From NCBI RefSeq assembly GCF_024172095.1, contig NZ_JAMZDX010000005.1, positions 682,001-746,000 on the forward strand: a DNA stretch of 64,000 bases. Direction: 5' to 3'. Every line of letters begins with the position of its first letter. The first letter of the stretch is position 1. The position numbers were made by a program, and so were the translations under genes. Under the pieces are notes generated by a model. The model saw only the letters and a list, made by a program, of their open reading frames with translations, was not told where the DNA came from and searched no databases. Below are positions 52,212 through 60,888 of this stretch, one piece after another. This DNA is from Kitasatospora cinereorecta (GTDB lineage: Bacteria > Actinomycetota > Actinomycetes > Streptomycetales > Streptomycetaceae).

Positions 52212-52241
52212 GGCCGGTCCCCGCTCGGGCGGGGGCCGGCC
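52212..52241. terminator. Bidirectional hairpin terminator
   Basis: GGCCGGTCCCCGC pairs with GCGGGGGCCGGCC (one G-T pair) around a four-base loop, between the nucleotidase gene and the convergent TPR gene. Confidence 0.8.
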
Positions 52242-52250
52242 TTCGGCGTG

Positions 52251-54245
52251 TCAGCGGCGGCGGAAGAGGCGCTTCAGCAGCGAGGGTCGGTCGTCGGCCC
52301 GGACGCGGTCGGCGGGCTCGACGGTCCCGGGCTCGACGGTCCCGGGAGCGTCGGCGTCCGCCACCGCCTCGGCCTCCTCGCCGGTCCCGGCGGTGTCGCC
52401 GCTCTCGGCGTCCTCGGCGGTGAGGCGGTCGAGCAGCTCGCGGGCGGCGGCGAGCCGGTCGGGTTCGGCCCACGGGCAGGCCAGCAGCAGTCGGCAGACC
52501 GAGGGCAGGATGGTGACCGCGCGCTGCCGGTGGGCGCGGCTGTCGGCGGCCAGCCGGTGGGCCAGGAGGCGGCCGACGTCGGCGCGGGTCTCCGGGTGGA
52601 CCCAGGCGACGGTGACCAGGGCGAAGCCGGCGGCCTCGGCGACCCAGTCCTCGGGGCCCAGCAGCAGGTCGGCGAGGATCCGGTGCCGGTCGGCGTCGGC
52701 CCAGGGCTGGTCGGTGCGGTGGTGGGCGATGCCGAGGCAGGCGAAGGCCTGCACGGCGCGGATCCACAGTTCGGGGTGGTGGGCGCGCAGGGCGGCGCCG
52801 ATCTCGTCCTCGCGGGGCGCGGGCGGGTGGGCGAGGACGCCGAGCAGGTCGGCGGGCGGGAGGCCGGCCAGCCGTACCGCGTGGTCGTAGGCGGCGGGCA
52901 GGGTGGACCAGACGACCTCGGCGGTGTCGCGGACCAGGGCGGCCGCGTGGTCGGAGGGGGCGGGGACGGCGGGTCTGGGCACGGTGCCGTCCCAGTCCCA
53001 GATCCGGGTGGTCGAGGGGCGGACGGGCGTCCGGGGGTCGGGCTCCAGGACGGCCCGGTAGGTGACCCGGGCGTCGGGGGCGGCGAGGCGGACGGCCAGC
53101 AGGCTGCTGGGGGGTTCCAGGGCGGAGACGGTGAGGTCGATCCGGGCCGGCCCGCGGGTGTCGGAGCCGGTTTCAGGGCCGGTCCCGGGGTCCGTACCGG
53201 AGGCGGTGTCGACCGCGGCGAGGAAGCGGTGCAGGGCGTTGACGGTGGCCTCGCCGGTCCCGTGGACGGCCCCGAGCCAGGGCTGCTCGCGGCTGTGGCG
53301 GGCGAGCAGCTCGGCGGCGTACTCGTGGTCGGGGTGGTCGCGCAGGTGGTCGGCGAGGGCGAGCAGGTGGACGGTGCCGCCGTCGCGCCCGTGGCGTACG
53401 CCGTGCCGGGCGGGGCCGGCCTTGGGGTGGTCGGGTTCGGTGGCGAGCACCCGGTCGAGCCAGGGCAGGCCCTCGGCGGGACGGCCGGTGGCGGCGTACA
53501 GCTCGGCGATGTCGACGGCCAGGTAGCTGTCGGGCCGGGCGGCGTGGGCGGCCTGCCAGACGGTGAGGGCCCGGTCGGGCTGTCCGTCGGCGCGCAGGGC
53601 GTTGCCCAGCAGCACGGCGGTGAGGTGCTGGGGGGCGAGGCGGTGGGCGCGTTCGGCGAGGTCGACGGCGTACGGGGTGTCGCCGAGGCGGCGGATCAGG
53701 CCGGAGGCGAAGGCGAGCAGGACGGGGTGGTCGCGGTGGTGGACGACCACCCGGCGGACCAGGTCCTCGAAGGGGCGCAGCGCGGGGCGGAGCTCCTCGG
53801 GGGCCGGGTCGGGCAGGACGCCGGCGATCCGGGCGGCGCTCTGGGCGACGCCGTCGGGGGCGAGCAGAGCGGGCAGGTCGGCGCGGGCCAGCCAGGTGGT
53901 GTCGGCCCAGGGCCGGTCGGGGGCGTGGCGGATGGCGGAGGCGAGCAGGGAGACCGCGCTGTCCCAGTCGCCGGCGGCGGCCTGGACGTGGGCGCGGCAG
54001 ACCACGGTGCCGAGGTAGACCTGGCCGTCGAGCGGGAAGTGCTCGAGAGCGGCGGCGGGGCCGCCGGCGCGGGCGCAGAACTCGGCGAGGGCTTCGTGGA
54101 GTTCGGGCAGTTGCGGGTCGGCGACCATGGCGTCGGCGAGGTGCTCGGCGGCGTGCGCGAGGTTCCCGGAGTCGATGGCGAGCCGGGCGACGGCCACCTC
54201 GCCCTGGGCCTCGAGCCGCTCGTCTCCGCGGTCCGCGTGCTGCAT
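52251..54245 (-). CDS. Tetratricopeptide-repeat protein of unknown function
   Basis: This 664-residue, mostly helical protein carries TPR-like repeats in its first ~330 residues, for example HAAEHLADAMVADPQLPELH, AVSLLASAIRHAPDRPW and ALTVWQAAHAARPDSYLAVD. A small beta-containing middle region (about 380-440) leads to a second helical part, an Asp/Glu/Pro-rich linker and a basic end (SLLKRLFRRR). No catalytic motif or signal peptide is seen. TPR proteins act as scaffolds; the partner is unknown. GGAG lies before the ATG at 54245. Confidence 0.75.
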   Translation of the reverse strand: MQHADRGDERLEAQGEVAVARLAIDSGNLAHAAEHLADAMVADPQLPELHEALAEFCARAGGPAAALEHFPLDGQVYLGTVVCRAHVQAAAGDWDSAVSLLASAIRHAPDRPWADTTWLARADLPALLAPDGVAQSAARIAGVLPDPAPEELRPALRPFEDLVRRVVVHHRDHPVLLAFASGLIRRLGDTPYAVDLAERAHRLAPQHLTAVLLGNALRADGQPDRALTVWQAAHAARPDSYLAVDIAELYAATGRPAEGLPWLDRVLATEPDHPKAGPARHGVRHGRDGGTVHLLALADHLRDHPDHEYAAELLARHSREQPWLGAVHGTGEATVNALHRFLAAVDTASGTDPGTGPETGSDTRGPARIDLTVSALEPPSSLLAVRLAAPDARVTYRAVLEPDPRTPVRPSTTRIWDWDGTVPRPAVPAPSDHAAALVRDTAEVVWSTLPAAYDHAVRLAGLPPADLLGVLAHPPAPREDEIGAALRAHHPELWIRAVQAFACLGIAHHRTDQPWADADRHRILADLLLGPEDWVAEAAGFALVTVAWVHPETRADVGRLLAHRLAADSRAHRQRAVTILPSVCRLLLACPWAEPDRLAAARELLDRLTAEDAESGDTAGTGEEAEAVADADAPGTVEPGTVEPADRVRADDRPSLLKRLFRRR

Positions 54246-54432
54246 GTGCCCCGCTCCCCTGGGTCCCGGTCCGGCGTGCCGGTTCGAACACGCCGTCGGG
54301 TCGAGCCTAGGCCGTCGGTTCGCCCACCACCCGGCCGGGGCGGGCACCCGTGCGGCAGCCGGGTGCCACCGCCCGGGCCGACGCGGGGTGCCCGCGGGCG
54401 CCGGCCGGGGTGCCCACGGGCGCCGGGGCGGG

Positions 54433-54801
54433 TCAGCCGCCGATGCGGCCGACCGCGACCAGGGCGGCGAGCAGGAACAGCACGGCGTTCATCGGCAGCG
54501 AGGAGGTCTCGCCGCGCTTGAGGTGGAGCCGCGCGGCGGCCAGCTGGACGACGGCCAGGCCGGCGGCGGCGAGCGGGGTGAGGACCTGGGCGATGCCGGT
54601 GGCCTGGGGCAGCACCAGGCCGAGGGCGCCGAGGATCTCGACCAGGCCGATGGCGCGCACTCCGCCGTCGGTGTAGTCGGCGGCCCAGCCCATCCGGGGG
54701 TCGGTGAGGAGCTGCTCGCGGGGCCGGCCGGCCTTGGTCAGGCCGGCGGCGAGATAGAGGGCGGCGAGCAGGCCGGCGGTGATCCAGAGTGCGATGTTCA
54801 A
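54433..54801 (-). CDS. DoxX family membrane protein
   Basis: This 122-residue protein has four predicted membrane helices and DoxX features (LYLAAGLTKAGRPRE, VGLVEILGALGLVLP-like helix 2). DoxX-type proteins are linked with quinone or redox reactions in the membrane. It starts with TTG, chosen because AGGAG lies six bases before it and no ATG or GTG fits. It is divergent from hxlR, its likely regulator. Confidence 0.86.
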   Translation of the reverse strand: MNIALWITAGLLAALYLAAGLTKAGRPREQLLTDPRMGWAADYTDGGVRAIGLVEILGALGLVLPQATGIAQVLTPLAAAGLAVVQLAAARLHLKRGETSSLPMNAVLFLLAALVAVGRIGG

Positions 54802-54821
54802 CGGGGGCTCCTGGGCCGATG

Positions 54822-54891
54822 GTTACCATTGGTGCGTTACCGCATGATGGGTTACTCGGACGGGCGGTACAAAAGGCACACCGGTGTGCCT
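54822..54891. promoter_or_regulatory. DoxX/HxlR shared control region with repeats and an 18-bp palindrome
   Basis: Three GTTAC(C/T) repeats occur at 54822, 54836 and 54851, spaced 14-15 bases, about one and a half turns apart. A perfect palindrome AGGCACACCGGTGTGCCT lies at 54874-54891, 20 bases before hxlR. Either could bind HxlR; the palindrome is close enough to the start to block translation or transcription. Confidence 0.6.
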
Positions 54892-54911
54892 CAGGAACAC
54901 GGAGGTGACCG

Positions 54912-55277
54912 ATGGCCGGGCGCGACTGCCAGGACGGGAACGAGGGCCGGGCGGTCCGGGAGCTGCTCGACCGGATCGGCGACAAGTGGAGCCTGCTGGT
55001 GATCGGCACGCTGCGGCAGGGCCCGCTGCGCTTCGGGGAGCTGCAGCAGCAGGTCGGGGGCATCTCGCAGCGGATGCTCACCCTCACCCTTCGGCACCTG
55101 GAGCGGGACGGGCTGGCCACCCGCACGGTGTTCGCCGAGGTTCCGCCCCGGGTCGAGTACGAGCTGACCGCGCTCGGCCGTACGCTGATCCCCTTGGTGG
55201 GGGCGCTGGCCGAGTGGGCCGCGAGCAACCACCTGCTGATCGACGCCAACCGGGCCCGGTTCGACGCGGCCCGCTGA
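54912..55277 (+). CDS. HxlR family transcriptional regulator
   Basis: This 121-residue winged-helix protein has the HxlR core LLDRIGDKWSLLVIGTLRQG, LRFGELQQQVGGISQRMLTL and LERDGLATRTV. C6 near the N-terminus matches the redox- or aldehyde-sensing cysteine seen in several HxlR proteins. GGAGGTGA before the ATG is the best ribosome site in this area. Divergent from doxX and followed 14 bases later by a GNAT gene. Confidence 0.9.
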   Translation: MAGRDCQDGNEGRAVRELLDRIGDKWSLLVIGTLRQGPLRFGELQQQVGGISQRMLTLTLRHLERDGLATRTVFAEVPPRVEYELTALGRTLIPLVGALAEWAASNHLLIDANRARFDAAR

Positions 55278-55291
55278 CCTGGGGAGCGAGC

Positions 55292-55816
55292 GTGACGGGT
55301 GCCGAGGTGTTCTCCACCGAGCGGTTGACCGTCCGGCAGTGGGAGCCGGCCGACCGGGACCGGGCGTTCGACCTGTACTCCCGCTGGGAGGTGGCGCGCT
55401 GGTTGGGCCGCGAGCCGCGGGCACTGGAGTCGCCGGCCGAGGCGGACGCCCTGGTGCAGCGCTTCCGCGACCGCTCGGCGGACCCGCGGTTCGGGGTCTG
55501 GGCGGTCGAGGTGCGCGCAACCGGTACGGTCGCGGGCTCGGTGCTGCTGGTGCCGATCCCGGACGGGGACGGCGAGGTGGAGATCGGCTGGCACTTCCAC
55601 CCGGACTCCTGGGGCCGGGGCTACGCCACCGAGGCCGCCCGGGCCGGGCTGGCCAAGGGCTTCGCCGACGGCCTGGCCGAGATCCACGCGGTGGTCCGCC
55701 CGGACAACGAGCCGTCCCTGGCGGTCTGCCGCCGGCTCGGGATGACGCCGCTCGGCCGGACCGACCGCTGGTACGGCACCGAGCTGGAGGCGTTCCGGAT
55801 CACCCGCCCGGCCTGA
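55292..55816 (+). CDS. GNAT family N-acetyltransferase
   Basis: This 174-residue acetyltransferase is of the RimJ/RimL type: STERLTVRQWEPADRDRAFDL at the N-terminus, the strand GWHFHPDSWGRGYATEAARA with the acetyl-CoA pyrophosphate loop, and HAVVRPDNEPSLAVCRRLGM. The acceptor (protein N-terminus or small amine) is unknown. GTG at 55292 follows GGGGAGCG. It is probably co-transcribed with hxlR. Confidence 0.88.
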   Translation: MTGAEVFSTERLTVRQWEPADRDRAFDLYSRWEVARWLGREPRALESPAEADALVQRFRDRSADPRFGVWAVEVRATGTVAGSVLLVPIPDGDGEVEIGWHFHPDSWGRGYATEAARAGLAKGFADGLAEIHAVVRPDNEPSLAVCRRLGMTPLGRTDRWYGTELEAFRITRPA

Positions 55817-55880
55817 GCACAGCCTGAGCACGACCTGAGCCCGGCCCGTCCACGCCCCGCCGCGGACCCGCGGGTGCGTC

Positions 55881-57104
55881 TCAGCGGGCGGGCGCGGACA
55901 TCCGCTCCAGGTGCAGCAGCGCGGGGACGGCGGCGAGGCTGAGCGCGCCGAGGAACACCCAGGGCCAGCCCGGCCCGGCGCCCAGCAGCAGGGTGAACAG
56001 GCCGGGTGCGAGGGTCTGCCCGACCGTCCAGGAGAGCTGGTTGACCGCCAGGTAGCGGCCGCGCAGGTCGGGGTGGGCAAGGCCGACGCTCAGCTCCTCC
56101 GCGTACGGGCCGGCCACCGTCTCCGCGGTGTTGTACACCACCATCGCCACCACCACGCCGGCCGGGACGGCCCAACCGGGCGCCGCGGCGAGCCCGCCGA
56201 ACAGGGCGAAGGCGACGGCGTTGAGCAGGGCGCCGGCCGCGACCACCCGGGTGGCCCGGTGGCGCCGCAGGCGCCGGGCGACGGCGGTCTGGGTCAGCAC
56301 CACCTGGGCACTGTTGAGCACCAGCAGCGCGCCGGCCAGCCACGCCTGCTGGTGCAAACCCTCGGTGAGGTAGAGCGCCAGCAGCAGGCCGAGCACCAGC
56401 GAGGAGAACACGGCCGCCAGGTTGGTCACCACCAGCAGCAGGTAACGGCGGTCGCGCAGCACGGTGCGGTACGAGCCCGCCATCGCCTCCCGGACGGCCG
56501 GCGCCCCGGCCGGGCGCCAGGCCGCCAGCAGCGCGGCGGCGAGCGCGAAGCTGGCCGCGTTCAGGACGACGACCACCCGCAGACCGCCGGTGCCGCCGGC
56601 GGCCAGCAGCAGGGCGCCGAGCGCGCCGCCGACCGCCAGTCCGCCGTTGCGCAGCGACCCGATCAGCGCGAACCAGCGCGGCCGCTCCGCCGGCTCCGCC
56701 GCCAGCACCACCAGCCCGGTCGAGGCCGTCCAGTACGCGGCGGTGCCGATCTGCGCCAGCCAGACCACCGTGACGATCTGCCACACCTGTTCGGCGCCGA
56801 GGAAGCCCGCGTACGCGACGGCGGAGAGCAGGTTGGCGGCGGCGGCGACCCGGCGGGCGTCGAAGCGGTCGATCACCGGCCCGGTCAGCAGCGCGGTGGG
56901 CAGGGCGAGCAGCCGGGCGAGGCTGATCGCGGCGCCGATGGAGGTCAGCGCAAGGGTGGTGGTACGGGCGAACCAGACGACGGTGAAGGCGAGCAGCAGG
57001 CCGGTGCCGAGGCTGTCGACCAGGTGGGCGCCGATCAGCTTGCGCTGCCCCCGGGTTGACGCGGGGTCGGCGGCCTGGGCGGGAGCGGTGGTGACGGTGG
57101 TCAT
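55881..57104 (-). CDS. MFS transporter
   Basis: This 407-residue protein has about twelve membrane helices and a motif-A-like loop GPVIDRFDARRVAAAANL. It resembles drug-efflux type MFS proteins of actinobacteria. The substrate is unknown. It is divergent from an ArsR-type regulator gene with repeats between them, so efflux is probably induced by that regulator's ligand. Confidence 0.88.
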   Translation of the reverse strand: MTTVTTAPAQAADPASTRGQRKLIGAHLVDSLGTGLLLAFTVVWFARTTTLALTSIGAAISLARLLALPTALLTGPVIDRFDARRVAAAANLLSAVAYAGFLGAEQVWQIVTVVWLAQIGTAAYWTASTGLVVLAAEPAERPRWFALIGSLRNGGLAVGGALGALLLAAGGTGGLRVVVVLNAASFALAAALLAAWRPAGAPAVREAMAGSYRTVLRDRRYLLLVVTNLAAVFSSLVLGLLLALYLTEGLHQQAWLAGALLVLNSAQVVLTQTAVARRLRRHRATRVVAAGALLNAVAFALFGGLAAAPGWAVPAGVVVAMVVYNTAETVAGPYAEELSVGLAHPDLRGRYLAVNQLSWTVGQTLAPGLFTLLLGAGPGWPWVFLGALSLAAVPALLHLERMSAPAR

Positions 57105-57204
57105 GGCACCGATCCTCGGAGCGCTCGGCTAGAGTGCCCATCGATTTCGTCCTGATCGAATCCTGCGGGCCCTCGATCCCGCTCGACTCCCCGGGGGCCG
57201 CCGC

Positions 57205-58194
57205 ATGCTGACGCTGGAGTTCTCGGCCGCGGACGTGGCGCTGACCCGGTTCGCCCACTCGCCGCTGGAGGAACTCGCCAACAGCGTGCAGGTGCTCAAG
57301 GAGCCGGGCGAGCACGCCGTCCACCTGCCGTGGGTGCGGGAGGTCGCCCCGCGAATCGACTGGGCGCGCCACGGCCTGCTCTCCGCGCTGATCCGGATCC
57401 CCAACATCTACGTGCCGGACTTCCTCACCCCTATGCCGCTCGGCTCCGCGCCCACCCCGGAGGAGGAGCTGGCGCGGCTGACGGCCACCGACCCGCGCCA
57501 GGTCCGGGCCGACCTGGACCGGATCACCGGCCCGCTGCCGCCGCCGGTCGCCGAGCTGTACGCCGACCCGGCGGCCGGGCTGGCCCGCCTGGCCGACGAG
57601 CTGCGGACCTACTGGGCGCTCGCCCTGGCCCCGTACTGGGAGCGGATCCGGCGACTGGTGGACGGCGAGATCCTGCGCCGGGCGCGGCAGATGTCGACCG
57701 GCGGGCCGGCCGCGCTCTTCGCCGACCTGCACCCGAGCGTCACCTGGGAGTCCGGGACGCTACGGGTCGCGCACCGCTGGTACTCGGCGGAGCGGGGGCT
57801 GGACGGCGGGCGCGGGCTGGTGCTGGTGCCCTCGGTGTTCGCCTGGCCGGGCGTGTGGTCGCAGACCGATCCGCCGCACCAGCCGGGGCTGGTCTACCCG
57901 CCGCGCGGGGTGGCCACCCTGTGGGAGCGCCCCGCGCCCGCCCCGGACGGCCTGGCCGGCGTCCTCGGCCGCACCCGCGCCCAATTGCTCGCCGAACTCG
58001 ACTCCCCCGCGTCCACCACCGAACTCGCCGCCCGCCTCGGCATCTCCGCGCCCAACGTCTCGCACCACCTGAGCGCCCTCACCGCCGCCGGCCTCCTGGC
58101 CCGCCACCGCACCGGCCGCACCGTCCTCTACCTGCGCACCCCCGTCGCAGAGGCCTGGCTGGCCCAGGAACGGACGGTGGTGAAGAACAGCTGA
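57205..58194 (+). CDS. ArsR family regulator with N-terminal DUF5937-like domain
   Basis: This 329-residue protein has a long N-terminal domain (to about 235) of the DUF5937 type often found in streptomycetes. The C-terminal winged helix is ARSR-like: LLAELDSPASTTELAARLG, ISAPNVSHHLSALTAAGLLA, RHRTGRTVLYLRTP. No metal-binding cysteines are seen, so it is not an arsenic sensor. It is divergent from the MFS gene, and the repeats ATCGATTTCG/ATCGAATCC (57138-57165) between them may be its operator. Confidence 0.85.
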   Translation: MLTLEFSAADVALTRFAHSPLEELANSVQVLKEPGEHAVHLPWVREVAPRIDWARHGLLSALIRIPNIYVPDFLTPMPLGSAPTPEEELARLTATDPRQVRADLDRITGPLPPPVAELYADPAAGLARLADELRTYWALALAPYWERIRRLVDGEILRRARQMSTGGPAALFADLHPSVTWESGTLRVAHRWYSAERGLDGGRGLVLVPSVFAWPGVWSQTDPPHQPGLVYPPRGVATLWERPAPAPDGLAGVLGRTRAQLLAELDSPASTTELAARLGISAPNVSHHLSALTAAGLLARHRTGRTVLYLRTPVAEAWLAQERTVVKNS

Positions 58195-58225
58195 ACAACT
58201 CCGTTGCCCGGTACGGGAAGCGGCG

Positions 58226-58285
58226 TCGGGTGCTCAGGTGTCGGGTGCTCAGGTCTCGGGTGCTCAGGTCTCGGGTGCTCAGGTC
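58226..58285. repeat. Four tandem copies of a 15-bp repeat at the end of the XRE gene
   Basis: TCGGGTGCTCAGGT(G/C) occurs four times without gaps. The copy nearest the gene contains its last codons and stop; on the minus strand each unit reads GAG-ACC-TGA, so every copy repeats the same end in the same frame. It looks like a small variable-number repeat. Confidence 0.9.
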
Positions 58286-59148
58286 TCGGCGAGGATCCGG
58301 CGGACCAGGGCCAGGGCCTCGTCGCCCGCCAGGGCGGCCTCGCCGAGGCGTCGCAGTGCCTCGGTGTACTCGGCCACCTCGGCCGGCCGGTCGAGGTAGA
58401 GGGCGGTGGTGAACTGCTCCAGGTAGACCACGTCCGGCAGGTCGGCCTCCGGGAAGCCGAGCACCGTGAACGCGCCGCTGTCGGCGGCCGCCGCCCCCAT
58501 GCCGAGCGGCAGCACCCGCAGGGTCAGCCACGGCGCGGCGGCCAGCTCGATCAGGCGGGCCAGCTGCTCGCGCATCACCTCGGGCCCGCCGCAGGCGCGG
58601 CGCAGGGCGGTCTCGTCGACGATGACCTCCACCCGGGCGGTGGCGTCCTCGGCCAGGAAGCGTTCCTGGCGGCGCAGTCGGACCGCCGCGCGGCGCTCGA
58701 TCTCCTCGGCGGAGGCGCCGGGGCTGCCGGCCCGCATCACGGCCCGGGCGTAGTCCGGGGTCTGCAGCAGCCCGGGGACGAACTGCACCTCGTACGCGCG
58801 GACGGTGCCGGCGGACTCCTCCAGGCCGAGGTAGGTCTGGAACCACGGCGGGACGGCGTCGGCGTACCGCTGCCACCAGGCGGGGGCGTTGGCCTCGCCG
58901 ACCAGGGCGAGCAGGGCCTCCCGTTCGGCGCCCTCGGCCAGCCCGTACAGCGTCAGCAGGTCGGCGACGTCGCGCGGTTTGAAGGCGACCCGGCCGAGTT
59001 CCATCCGGCTGATCTTGGATTCGGAGGCGCGGATCGAATACCCGGCGTCCTCGCGGGACACCCCGCAGGACTCCCGCAGGCGCCGCAGATGGGAGCCGAG
59101 CAGTATCCGCCGCGCGGTCGCGCCGCCGCCGGCCTGAACGCCCGTCAT
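58279..59148 (-). CDS. XRE family regulator with DUF5753 domain
   Basis: This 289-residue protein has an N-terminal helix-turn-helix (LLGSHLRRLRESCGVSREDA, then GYSIRASESKISRMELGR) and a C-terminal DUF5753/Scr1-like domain (about 100-285) with FVPGLLQTPDYARAVM. In streptomycetes these usually sit beside a small DUF397 protein and act with it in development or antibiotic control. No DUF397 frame is seen here. GGAGGTTG before the ATG at 59148 is a strong ribosome site. Confidence 0.9.
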   Translation of the reverse strand: MTGVQAGGGATARRILLGSHLRRLRESCGVSREDAGYSIRASESKISRMELGRVAFKPRDVADLLTLYGLAEGAEREALLALVGEANAPAWWQRYADAVPPWFQTYLGLEESAGTVRAYEVQFVPGLLQTPDYARAVMRAGSPGASAEEIERRAAVRLRRQERFLAEDATARVEVIVDETALRRACGGPEVMREQLARLIELAAAPWLTLRVLPLGMGAAAADSGAFTVLGFPEADLPDVVYLEQFTTALYLDRPAEVAEYTEALRRLGEAALAGDEALALVRRILAET

Positions 59149-59285
59149 CGCCAACCTCCGCCCCTGTCCCACCGACAGGCGAAGTCTGCCATCTCGCACG
59201 GACATTCGGGAGGGCATTGCACTACCGGATGTCCGCCGTCACGTCCGGGATGCGAGACGGCGTGGCGGGCGCCGGGACACGACGA

Positions 59286-59328
59286 ACGGCGCCTGCCCGC
59301 AACTGGTCGGGGAGAGGGCAGGCGCCGT
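59286..59328 (-). terminator. Terminator of the glutamate synthase operon
   Basis: ACGGCGCCTGCCC pairs perfectly with GGGCAGGCGCCGT (13 bp) around a 17-base loop, 100 bases after the gltD stop and upstream of the XRE gene. The remaining gap holds the XRE promoter region and nothing else visible. Confidence 0.7.
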
Positions 59329-59427
59329 CATGACCGGGCCCGGCGGCTCTGGCGGGATCGGTTTCGTGCGGCCGGGCGGGGCAGTTGCGGGCCCGGCGTT
59401 CAGGGTGAGGGTGGTGCTGACCCGGCC

Positions 59428-60888
59428 TCAGACCACCAGGGGGCGGTCCGTCGGACGGATCGGGGCGGGCAGCGGGGTCTTGCCACCCAGGTACTTGTCG
59501 ACCGCCGCGGCGGCCGAACGGCCCTCCGCGATGGCCCAGACGATCAACGACTGGCCGCGGCCGGCGTCACCGCACACATAGACGCCGTCCACGTTGGTCG
59601 CGAACTTCGAGTCCCGGGCGACGTTGCCGCGGGGGTCCAGCTCCACACCGAGCTGCTCGACCAGGCCGTTCTTCACGTCCGTCCCGGTGAAGCCCATGGC
59701 CAGGGTGACCAGTTGCGCCGGAAGGACGCGTTCGGTACCCGGGACGGGCTCGAAGCGACCGTCCCTGAACTCTACCTCGACCAGGTGGAGCTCCTGAACA
59801 TTGCCCTCCTCGTCACCGGCGAAGTGGGTGGTGTTGACGGAGTAGATCCGCTCGCCGCCCTCCTCGTGGGCCGAGGTGACCTTGTAGGTCATCGGCATGG
59901 TCGGCCACGGCTGGTGGCCCGGACGCTCCTCGCTCGGCCGCGGCATGATCTCCAGCTGGGTGACCGAGGCCGCGCCCTGGCGGTGGGCGGTGCCGACGCA
60001 GTCCGCGCCGGTGTCGCCGCCGCCGATGACCACCACGTGCTTGCCCTTGGCGGAGATCGGGGAGTCGACGTAGTCGCCCTCCTGGACCTTGTTGGCCAGC
60101 GGCAGGTACTCCATCGCCTGGTGGACGCCGTTCAGCTCCCGGCCCGGCACGGGCAGGTCGCGGGCGGTGGTGGCGCCGGCCGCCACGACCACCGCGTCGA
60201 AGCGCGAGCGCAGGTCCTGGCCGGTGATGTCCTCGCCGACGTGCACGCCGGTGCGGAACCGGGTGCCCTCCGCGCGCATCTGCTCGATGCGGCGGTTGAT
60301 GTGGCGCTTCTCCATCTTGAACTCGGGGATGCCGTAGCGCAGCAGGCCGCCGATGCGGTCGGCGCGCTCGTACACCACCACGGTGTGGCCGGCCCGGGTG
60401 AGCTGCTGGGCGGCGGCCAGGCCGGCCGGGCCGGAGCCGACCACGGCGACGGTCTTGCCGGACAGGCGCTCCGGGACCTGCGCGGCCACGCCGCCGCGGT
60501 CCCAGGCCTTGTCGATGATGGTGACCTCGACATTCTTGATGGTCACCGCGTCCTGGTTGATCCCGAGCACGCAGGCCGACTCGCAGGGAGCCGGGCACAG
60601 GCGGCCGGTGAACTCCGGGAAGTTGTTGGTGGCGTGCAGGCGCTCGATGGCGCCGCTCCAGTCGTCCCGGTACGCCAGGTCGTTCCACTCGGGGATCAGG
60701 TTCCCGAGCGGGCAGCCGTTGTGGCAGAACGGGATGCCGCAGTCCATGCAGCGGCCGGCCTGCTTGGTGATGATCGGCAGGAGGCTGCGCTCGACGTAGA
60801 CCTCGTTCCAGTCCCGCAGTCGGACGTCGACGGGACGGCGCTCGGCCAGCTGCTTCGGGGTGGTCAGGAAGCCCTTCGGGTCAGCCAT
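59428..60888 (-). CDS. gltD: Glutamate synthase small (beta) subunit
   Basis: This 486-residue FAD/NADPH subunit passes electrons to GltB. The N-terminal ferredoxin-like domain has cysteines C47, C50, C55, C59 and C98, C102, C106 for iron-sulfur clusters. The first dinucleotide fold has VGSGPAGLAAA (FAD, about 150-160), and the second VVVIGGGDTGADCVG binds NADPH. The C-terminal VYVCGDAGRGQSLIVWAIAE completes the FAD site. It overlaps the gltB stop by eight bases. Confidence 0.96.
   Translation of the reverse strand: MADPKGFLTTPKQLAERRPVDVRLRDWNEVYVERSLLPIITKQAGRCMDCGIPFCHNGCPLGNLIPEWNDLAYRDDWSGAIERLHATNNFPEFTGRLCPAPCESACVLGINQDAVTIKNVEVTIIDKAWDRGGVAAQVPERLSGKTVAVVGSGPAGLAAAQQLTRAGHTVVVYERADRIGGLLRYGIPEFKMEKRHINRRIEQMRAEGTRFRTGVHVGEDITGQDLRSRFDAVVVAAGATTARDLPVPGRELNGVHQAMEYLPLANKVQEGDYVDSPISAKGKHVVVIGGGDTGADCVGTAHRQGAASVTQLEIMPRPSEERPGHQPWPTMPMTYKVTSAHEEGGERIYSVNTTHFAGDEEGNVQELHLVEVEFRDGRFEPVPGTERVLPAQLVTLAMGFTGTDVKNGLVEQLGVELDPRGNVARDSKFATNVDGVYVCGDAGRGQSLIVWAIAEGRSAAAAVDKYLGGKTPLPAPIRPTDRPLVV

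Noticed and set aside
58226..58285. CRISPR array at the 15-bp repeats
   Set aside because: The copies are directly tandem without spacers, the units are too short, and no cas gene is present.
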